Assembly (NCBI GenBank): GCA_029964075.1
Contig: CM057138.1
Span: 8,550,932-8,614,931 of the forward strand
DNA length: 64,000 nucleotides
Direction: 5' to 3'
Source: Patiria pectinifera
Taxonomy: Eukaryota > Echinodermata > Asteroidea > Valvatida > Asterinidae
Shown here: piece by piece, positions 57,101-64,000 of the stretch
Layout: every line of letters starts with the position of its first letter
Numbering within the stretch: position 1 is the stretch's first letter
Program-made: the position numbers and the translations under genes
The notes under the pieces: generated by a model
Told to the model about the DNA's origin: nothing
Databases searched by the model: none
What the model saw: only the letters and a program-made list of their open reading frames with translations

Positions 57101-60100
57101 GTTCAGGCAATGAGTACCACTTCAATTATGACATCAAAGTCAGGTATTTTTGCATCAACGAATGAATGGAAAATACAGTGGAACGCCGCTATAATGAACA
57201 TCGTGGGATCTGCCCCCCCAAAATGTCATTATAGCGAGCCGCCGCTATTTAATATAGCCTCTGTTCACTACAAAGTGCCCTCTTTTCATATCTTTTGATT
57301 TGAATATTCTTACAAATTTTTATCAGACATTCAGTTCAAGTCTGATTTAAGCATGGGCCTTGTTTACTCTTAAAGAGTTTTTTCTTTTAAGAACAGTGTT
57401 GGATATGTTTTGTTCACAAAAGCTGGGAGCCAAGGATGATGTTTGGTATAGCGGTGTTCCACTTTACTGGGCAATGTCACTAATTAGTAGATAAGAACTT
57501 CCTGAAAAACTGTAGCAGAAAATTCTGTGCTTATGATGAGCATATTACACACGTTAGCAAGGAATTATTTGCTTGTGCACATGTGTACATCTTGTAGTTA
57601 AGGATTCTTTGCTATCGCTCTAAGCACGGAATGCTTGTGTAAGCGTGGAATTCCATGGTTAATCGAGCCATAGAATTGTGCCCTGCTGTAATACCATACC
57701 TTGTTTCCCCATCATCCCTTGTTGTAATTTAATACAATTCTCTTTAATTGAAGATTTGTTCCTGAATATCATACAAAAAGAAATATTCTTTTGCATGCCT
57801 GTCATGGATTCATTATATAGTATAATTTGTGTACCAGGCTGACTTTGTTATGATTGTGAGATGATACAAACAGCACACAACTGATGAATTTGAAATTGTG
57901 CCAATTATTAAGAAAAAATCTTTGTTCTTAAACATCTAACTTAGTCAATGTTCACGGAAGTGTTGATTCCCATGTATTGATCAATAATTGTAATTGCACT
58001 CTGCTATCTATTAGGTACTTGCGAGGAGAAGAAACAGGGATGGCCATTGTGGATGTGGGATTGTACACCGGCTTTAAACCCAAGAAAAGAGAACTAGACG
58101 ATGTAAGTGGCTCATTTGGCTAAAAGGACAATGCATAACTACATAAGTAAGAGCAATGTTTTCAATTCTTTTAAACAAAGAATTAAAAAGTTGATGGTAC
58201 AGTGCATGTTATTCTTTGATTTTGAACATTTAGAGAAGTTGATTCTGTGCATTTGGGGAAATTTTCTTCAGTAGGAGGCAAAGCGCACATGGTATTTAAA
58301 ATTTTGCCTTTAATATGGTGTGATAGAGCTTGTCTGAAATTAATATTGTAGGTATTTTAGACATCAGAGAATCATCTTTTTTATCAGCCCAACTTACTTT
58401 TTTAGGTTTGATAACTTTTTTTAATTGTCTAGCATTTAAAGAAACATCTTTAAAAGAACTTTCTTCCTCACAATTTTTTTTAATGAAGTTTCAAAACATA
58501 TTCTTTCATTTGCAGGTCAAGGAACAAAGTGGAGGGGTTATCCAGCGCTATGAAGTGACGGATCGGTCAGTCGTGTTTTATCTCACAAAGGTAAACGTTA
58601 AGTGCTCCACTTTGAAGACTTACCTACAGATTTAACCACTGCTCTTAGAGTGTAATCTTTTGCTAGTCAGCCAAAGATATTGATTCCTTCAACACAGATT
58701 GCAACAGAGGATGCAACCCCTAATCATCACGAAAAGGATTCTCATGGCAATAATTACACTTGGCACAACTAATTAGCAGCACTAGCTGAAACCAACATGG
58801 AGAGTATGCATGTGAGACACAGACAATCATAACTTGGTTGCAAACTGTACTGAATTTGTAGTTGTTTTATGGCTCCTGGATAAAAGCGACCCAGTTGTGA
58901 GTTTTTGACGTTTACAACTTCGGCAGTATTATGCAGATGAAGGAACATGCAAAAGGAATGCTATATTTAGCACTACACTTCTAGGTGGACATGGAACGAC
59001 AACGTGACATTCAAACAGCTATAAACATTTCTTGAGTTTCCTTTTAAATTGACTATAATTACCTGATTCCATTCAAATTCACCCTTGTGTTTTGAAGCTG
59101 TCTTTTGAATTCAGAACTGTACAACTGGTCTATATTTGCTCTACAAGGGCCATGTCCAGGTTTTGTGTAGGAGCAAAAACTTGGGCAAAATAGTCCTTAC
59201 CTTCATGGGTAAAACAATGCATAGTGCAACAATATGCAATGAATACTTTCAAAGAGACAACTGCCTATTAATGTAGCAAGGTCAAAAACCGAGCCCAAAC
59301 TGCCCCAGATTTTCCAGCTGTAACGGGATACAGCAGTCATGGCAAAAGCATTGGGCAGCTAGCTCTTATTCATTCGGTCTCATCAAAATTGACTCTTGGT
59401 TGTTGCAGGTTCCATATAAAGACTTTTGCACCTATTGTACTGTGTCACAATTGACAGGGTTGGGTTAGGCACTTCATAGTCTTGGATTTCATTGGATTTA
59501 GGAAGGTTCCTTCAAATAAGATTAGCTTATTTTATTACAGATCACCGAGGAGTACACTGTTATCAACTTCAACGCTCAGCGTGTGTTTAGTGTTGGAAAG
59601 GCCCAGCCAGTGGCTGTCCGTGTGTATGACTACTATAACCCTAGTAAGTCCAATTTTTCCTTGGCGTTCATTGCATTAACAGTGTTGTCAGTTGTCCCTG
59701 AAATTTAGATTTCAAGACGAGTCATAGGCATTGATGACTTGATCACCATCAAGATCACATGAGTTGAGCCATATATTATGTAACAAAGAGTGCGTGAATC
59801 AAGTTGAGTGGAAGGGAAGAATACTTGTGCTAATTATTTCTAATATCTGATATTACAAACTGAGACTTTTTTCTTAGTAATAATTGTAGTTAAAGGAATC
59901 TGGCATGCTCATATCATCACCGTCATCACGAATTGACCTTAACCTCCCCAAAGTGAAAAATGTGTGTTTCGACACAGCAAGCGATTTAAGTTGACAATGT
60001 TTTGAAACGGTTATCTGAATATCGTTTTAGCCTCAAAATTTATATTTTTTCGCACTGTTTGAAAGCTTGGATCTTGAATGACATATTAATGTATGATTTT

Positions 60101-61032
60101 TATTGAACAAAATAACTGTTAACGAGTTATCAAACTAATTAACCATAAGTTCACTGTGTTTGAGTTTTCACGAAGTGACGCTAACCATGTGTATTAGCTA
60201 TGGGCTTAACACTACTTCGTGAAAATGCCAGAAGTGAATCGCGCATATCACGTGACATTTGTGTTACTTTGTGAAAATGCAAAACTGGTTTTTGACGCAT
60301 AGTGTGAAGGCAGTTTACATGCGGAAGAATGGTATAGTACCCTTCCTGAAAACGCATTTTTTGGTTTTGACCCATTAAGTTGCAAACGTTAATTAATGTT
60401 AATTAATATTTCGGCAAAACTAATTAACTCTGTGTATAGTAACTTCTTATAGTGATAGATTATGTGTAATTAATAAAAAACTTAGGAAAAAATATCGAAA
60501 TCTCAAAAATTAATTTTTCGATGTTAGTGTCACTGTTAGTGATGGTGACGATATTTGCCATTATGTACAATTCAAGATAAGTTTTTTTTTTTTTCTATCA
60601 TCTAAAGTGCTAATGAGTCGAGTTGAGTCTTTGTCTAAAATACTTGTGTCATATTAAGTCATGCTTGCAGTGACTCAAGTCGAGTTGAGTCAATTGCCTG
60701 TGCAAGTCAAGTAAGTTGAGTTACCAAAAATTGTGGCTCCAGTCGGACTCAAGTGGTGTTACCAACTCCAATCATTGCAACTCTTCCTTTGTTTTAGTTT
60801 ATTAGTGATGTTGATAAAACAAGAATTATCCCTTCGTGTATTTGGATGTGATTTAAAAGGAAGTAGCTCTTAAGCAGCTCAACTGACATAAGGTGATGAT
60901 TTCTAATCAATTCACTAATCTATAACCTTTTCTCTTGCACAGCTGTGGAATGCGTGAAGTTTATCCATCCTCAGTTGGGCTCTGATATGTTGAGTACAAT
61001 CTGCGAAGGAGACACATGCACATGTGCTGCAG
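50989..61032 (+). CDS. C3-like: complement C3-like gene, partial: TED end, CUB, MG8 and anchor (8 exons)
   Basis: Eight exons in consistent phase: up to 51,130; 52,617-52,778; 56,495-56,563; 56,848-57,143; 58,015-58,102; 58,516-58,590; 59,541-59,643; 60,943-61,032. They encode the last helices of the thioester domain, the CUB domain, MG8 and the Cys-rich anchor before C345C, in the order of C3/C4/C5. All visible borders are GT-AG. The 5' part (MG1-7, anaphylatoxin, thioester site) lies in or beyond the gap, and the C345C exons should lie past 64,000. C3-family proteins are secreted opsonins of the complement cascade. C3 versus C4/C5 subtype cannot be settled here. Confidence 0.9.
51131..52616 (+). 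other. intron within TED
   Basis: 1.5-kb intron between the STQ codons and DTVVALQAL. It contains ACTCGTGAGTACTTGACTAC-like words near 51,650-52,020 related to the GAGTAC satellite, and a dispersed poly-C repeat near 52,190-52,270. Confidence 0.8.
52617..52778 (+). CDS. C3-like: C3-like exon: TED end and CUB start
   Basis: After TTTTTTCAG it encodes DTVVALQALSEYAIQT, INCHVTCAESSFEERYLL and PHNAIVRQHSPIP, 54 codons in phase 0. D-T-(V/A)-x-A-LQAL is the conserved last TED helix. The following strand region corresponds to the CUB return segment. Confidence 0.9.
53672..56154. mobile_element. foldback element with arms of ACCGATAATGTATCA repeats
   Basis: Arms of about 270 bp (53,672-53,945 and 55,890-56,154) are built of tandem 14-16-bp units around ACCGATAATGTATCA and are mirror images even in their odd units. 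ACAGGCTGT occurs at 53,663-53,671 and again at 56,155-56,163, a 9-bp direct repeat consistent with a target duplication. The 1.9-kb interior has no transposase, only homopolymer-rich and dispersed repeats. Tandem-repeat TIRs with a 9-bp duplication resemble Foldback/MULE elements. It lies in the intron between the second and third exons of the C3-like gene. Confidence 0.82.
56495..56563 (+). CDS. C3-like: C3-like exon: CUB domain strand
   Basis: TTTCAG precedes 23 codons, IPESTSQFIVSFDSQGAGMG then QVK, followed by GTAAGT. It matches the G-x-G-x-(G/A) turn and strand of the CUB domain in C3-family proteins. Phase 0 on both sides. Confidence 0.88.
56848..57143 (+). CDS. C3-like: C3-like exon: CUB end, Gly/Asp-rich insert, MG8 start
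   Basis: Starts FESNYHIPEPDYRKCDFDLT and INGKEG, continues into about 60 residues rich in Gly, Asp, Ser and Arg (for example GDGGSNGDGGNIPGDGDSRS), and ends EYHFNYDIKV plus two bases. The Cys in RKCDFDL and the FNYDI strand match the CUB-MG8 junction of C3. The linker is much longer than usual and compositionally biased, with several Arg-x-Arg sites. The ORF is open throughout and both splice sites are good. Confidence 0.88.
58015..58102 (+). CDS. C3-like: C3-like exon: MG8 strand region
   Basis: Encodes RYLRGEETGMAIVDVGLYTG then FKPKKRELDD. The M-(A/S)-I-(V/L)-D-V...TGF-x-P motif is a hallmark of the MG8 (receptor-binding) domain of C3 and A2M proteins. Acceptor CTATTAG, donor GTAAGT, phase 2 in and 0 out. 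Confidence 0.92.
58516..58590 (+). CDS. C3-like: C3-like exon: MG8 middle
   Basis: 25 codons, VKEQSGGVIQRYEVTDRSVV then FYLTK, between TTTGCAG and GTAAAC. It corresponds to the VDRYE...NTLIIYLDK-type strand pair of MG8. Confidence 0.9.
59541..59643 (+). CDS. C3-like: C3-like exon: MG8 end
   Basis: Encodes ITEEYTVINFNAQRVFSVGK then AQPVAVRVYDYYNP, ending with one base before GTAAGT. Q-PA-x-V-x-VYDYY-x-P is the conserved final MG8 strand before the anchor. Confidence 0.92.
59915..60550. mobile_element. MITE family M relative, copy 3 (ATAT target duplication)
   Basis: Ends CATCACCGTCATCACGAATT and (reverse) CGTCACCATCACTAAC resemble copies 1 and 2. The flanks are ATAT at 59,911-59,914 and 60,551-60,554. 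Internal words TTTTCACGAAGTGACGC and ACTTCGTGAAAATGCC recall the TTCGTGAAAACC modules of the other copies. It lies in the intron before the anchor exon. Confidence 0.7.
60943..61032 (+). CDS. C3-like: C3-like exon: Cys-rich anchor
   Basis: Encodes VECVKFIHPQLGSDMLSTIC then EGDTCTCAA, with a final base completing Gly after splicing. The C-x-(K/R)-F-(Y/I)-HP and C-x-C-A motif pair is typical of the anchor that links MG8 to the C345C domain in C3/C4/C5. Acceptor GCACAG, donor GTAACT. The next exon, expected to carry a Cys and an Asp-Tyr segment, was not found up to 64,000. Confidence 0.92.
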
Positions 61033-61430
61033 GTAACTAGATTGACATCCGTAACATTTGACAAAATACAGTTAACAAATCGATACGGTTCACAAGATTT
61101 TTTCTCGTCCTACATCTTTGCCGATGGTTCTTGTAATGGATCACATGCATTGAGTTCATTTATTTCCACTAATTCACTTCATAGGAAATTACAGTACATG
61201 TAATTATGAAACTATCATTGAACAATAAGTGGAGGAGGTCTCCAGAAAGCAGTGATTGTGAACTGGAGATCCCCTCACGGTGTACTTACATACATTGAAC
61301 ACATTGTCTACTTTAATTGAAATACAAAAATATAACTGAAACAGGATTTCTATAATCTCTGGAATTCTGTACGAGTCTTCAAATAAACTTTCCTGAATTG
61401 TGGTGTTTTTTTTTTGGTTTTTTTTTTTTT

Positions 61431-61493
61431 ACCGCGCCCCTATAGATATAGTTGGTACCAGCCTGGTACCAACTCTCTTTGGGGGCGCGGTTC
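61431..61493. repeat. two-stem hairpin
   Basis: ACCGCGCCCC pairs with GGGGGCGCGGT, and inside it AGTTGGTACCAG pairs with CTGGTACCAACT. The poly-T and TTTGGTTTTT run just before it suggests a transposon end or a structured remnant. Confidence 0.65.
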
Positions 61494-62510
61494 AAAACCG
61501 ATGATTATGCACACAAATGGACAATATATGGTGCTTTTCAGGGCGATACATGCATGAATTTTTAAAAACAGGCACCCAACACAACCGGAACACAAAAAAG
61601 GGCACCACTTCTTTTAAAAACGGGTACTTGTTCAGAAAACAAGGGCACTTCTTATAAAAAAAGGACACTCTTTACAAATTATTTGAGGGGGGAGGGGCCT
61701 AGGCCTATGGTGTGTTTTTTTAGCATTGAGATTTAATCAGGTATTTTGTCATGGATATTCGTGGGCAAAATTCAGTAGAATTGGCCTTGTGGTTAAATCG
61801 ATATAAGGCTTCATATGATTCACCTTTAATATGATGTAACATTACGCCCAATGACGTCACCATGACGCAATGTCAATTTCCATCTAAACACCGCAACAAC
61901 AAAAGTCCACACTCATTGGAGGGGTTGTCATTTTGAATCTGATCGTTTAATGATGAAGTCATTTATATAGACCTTTTTTTAATTTTGTTTGCTACATTTT
62001 GATACCCCATTGCTACCAAAGACTGTAAATAGTCCAAGATTGACAATGGTTTGTGAAAAATTATGCTGTTTGAAAAGATTTTATTTTAAAGATTGAGAAA
62101 TTGCTAAAAACACACGCGCCCATAGTTGGCCCTATTGACTGCACAGTGCCGGAACAAAACACAGGTTATTCATTTTTGGGTGCTCCCATTCGTACAAGCA
62201 CTGTGTGATCGATATTCCCTGCCGTTCGTTTTGGGCAGTCTAATATTGTCAAGCAGCAATTTCCACTTGCGTACTCTTTAAATTTGCAAACTTTCAAACT
62301 GCATCATTTTTCATAAACCGTTGTCAGTGTTTGACGATTTATACATGTAGGCCTAGTCTTTGGTTGCAAAATGGAGCTAAAAGGTCTAGGCCTATATAAA
62401 TGACGTTATCATAAGACGATCAGGTTCCAAAAATATAGTGACGCCTCCAATGAGTCTGGACTTTCCCTTTTTTTTATGTCTATAACATATCCCTGTCTTT
62501 GTACATAGAA

Positions 62511-64000
62511 AGTGTCAGCACAATTGACCTTCCTGTTAATTAGATATAGGGCTTCATAAAATGCACATTTAATATGATAAACATGCAACATGACACCTGC
62601 TGACATCATCATGATGTCACATCAATTTTTATCTATAACATGTCCCTGTCTATGTGCGTACTAAATATCAACCCAATTGAACGTGTAGAACAGTTGATAT
62701 AGGGCTTCCAAAATGCACCTTTAAAGTAATGTTGCTTGACACCTGATGACATCATCATGATATAACATCAATGTTCATCTATATAAACACATCCCTGTCT
62801 AGGTTCATACGAAGTTTCAACCCATTTGGCCTGTGCTTAAATATATATTAAGCTTCATGTAATGCACCATTAATGTAATGTTACACGGCACCCAATGACA
62901 TCATCACAATGTCACATCAATTTTTTTTCTATACCATGTCCCTGTCTATGTGCATACCAAGTATCAACCCAATTGAAACAGCCAATTATAGACACGGAGT
63001 GATTTGTGTTCATGATGATCTCTCTAAACAGGCAAATGTGCAGACCACCCATCCACCAAACAAATTGACTTTGATAAGAGCAGGATGAAGGCAAAGGCAT
63101 GTGCCTCTTCTGCACATTTTGGTACGTGAGTCACTTGCATCTACAGCCATTTATAAAATTAAATAAACGTGTTCCTGATATAGTGGGGCGCTGTGGTCCA
63201 ATGGTTACGGTGTTCGACTCGTGTGCCGTGGTGCATGGGTTCGAATCCTGACCGTGGGAACATGGTGCTTGTGCTCTTGAGCAAGGCACTTTGCCATTAT
63301 TGCTTCGTCCTTTGGATGGGACGTAAAGCTGTAGGTCCCGTGTGTTGTGTACTGCACGTTTAAGAACCCAGTAACACTTATCGCTAAGAGAAGGGGTTTG
63401 CCCCAGTGTTTCTGGCAGTGGCTGCAATATGCGCCGCAGCACCTTGTAAACCATTATAAGGTGCTACATAATGGGTCTCATATTTCTCATAAACTTTATT
63501 TACCTTTCTTTAATAATTGACATAATTTCCAGTGCCTTGAGTACCTAATTGTTGGTAGATACATGCGCTATATAAGACTCTGTTATTATTATTACTATTA
63601 TTATTCATTTCTAAAGAGTCATATCCTAGACACCTTACTTAAGAAGAAAAAAATCATTTGCAGTTCGTAAAGACATTAAACATTCAACACCTAAAAAGAT
63701 TTTTGCAGATGCGGACGATCCAATGAATTGGAATATGAGACTTCCAGGCACATTTTGTAGGAGCTACTGTTTGTGTGATAGCATTTTTCTTTCCAAGCTA
63801 GTCTTATGTAATCAAGGGCAGTGAACAATAAGCAAGTTCCATGAAAAAAAGCATTACAATTTACAGTGTTTTGAAATATTCTAAATTGATTACCAGGATA
63901 AAGTGAAAACTGCAAACTTTAATTGTTGGTAACTTGATCTTGGACATTCTTGTATGAGTTCACATGAGTCGGTGGTATGACCAGTCAGATATGTGTACAT
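62511..64000 (+). repeat. inverted duplicate of 19,440-21,258
   Basis: Reverse complement of the minus-fragment intron. It holds three 150-bp tandem units (62,511-63,100), a SINE and the downstream unique sequence ending ATATGTGTACAT. The match continues to the window end, so the C345C exons of the plus-strand gene are expected within the next few hundred bases. Confidence 0.88.
63184..63606 (+). mobile_element. tRNA-derived SINE copy 2
   Basis: Same SINE as 20,161-20,581 in opposite orientation, with head GGGGCGCTGTGGTCCAATGG, B-box GGTTCGAATCC and a short ATT-repeat tail. It differs at scattered bases (for example TTTGCC versus TTTACC). It was present before the inverted duplication. Confidence 0.87.

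Noticed and set aside
63184-63260. tRNA gene with perfect B-box
   Set aside because: The tRNA-like head is followed by a conserved SINE body and tail, and an identical arrangement occurs at 20,581.

Overview
This is a stretch of animal nuclear DNA, most likely from a marine invertebrate deuterostome (cephalochordate, hemichordate or echinoderm). The reasons are a spliced complement C3-like gene with TED, CUB, MG8 and C345C/netrin-type segments, AT-rich introns with GT-AG borders, tRNA-derived SINEs, three Ty3/gypsy elements, and a non-LTR retrotransposon with a 2A-like peptide. The species cannot be fixed from the window. A run of exactly 500 N (50,489-50,988) marks a scaffold gap. Every host coding segment is partial; most of the sequence is transposable elements in nested layers.

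Layout. 1-5,462: minus-strand Ty3/gypsy-A (RNase H, RT, protease, gag, 5' LTR) with a 648-bp MITE in its protease. 6,296-14,289: a giant imperfect palindrome with about 2-kb arms, interrupted by a SINE array in the left arm and by gypsy-B (protease plus C2H2 fingers, two LTRs, CTAT target duplication) in the right arm; a broken Cys-rich receptor-like segment abuts its right edge. 15,215-15,720: GAGTAC-type satellite. 17,061-19,328 (minus): last three coding exons of a C3-like gene (C345C domain), followed upstream by sequence to 21,258 that recurs inverted at 62,511-64,000. 21,259-22,810: strong hairpins. 22,817-35,432: minus-strand gypsy-C holding a second MITE and a plus-strand PHD/endonuclease/RT LINE with a 2A-like motif. 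35,743-39,869: a 4.1-kb element with 664-bp terminal inverted repeats and a 6-bp target duplication, carrying a Death-domain-like ORF and a C2H2/acidic ORF. 40,325-42,788: fragments of two more LINEs. 43,000-50,208: mostly non-coding with one TA-flanked transposon-like element. 50,209-50,488: 33-bp minisatellite running into the gap. 50,989-61,032 (plus): eight exons of the C3-like gene (end of TED, CUB, MG8, anchor), with a foldback element and a third MITE in its introns.

How the parts relate. The plus-strand C3-like gene runs off the right end of the window just before its C345C exons should appear. The minus-strand fragment at 17-21 kb contains exactly those exons plus the same intron. 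The two therefore look like an inverted partial duplicate or a haplotype/scaffolding misjoin. The reference copy of the terminal exons should lie just beyond 64,000. The most unusual mobile element is the Death-domain/C2H2 long-TIR element, whose size, TIRs and 6-bp duplication recall Polinton/Maverick-like or related large DNA transposons, though no diagnostic polymerase or integrase gene is present.
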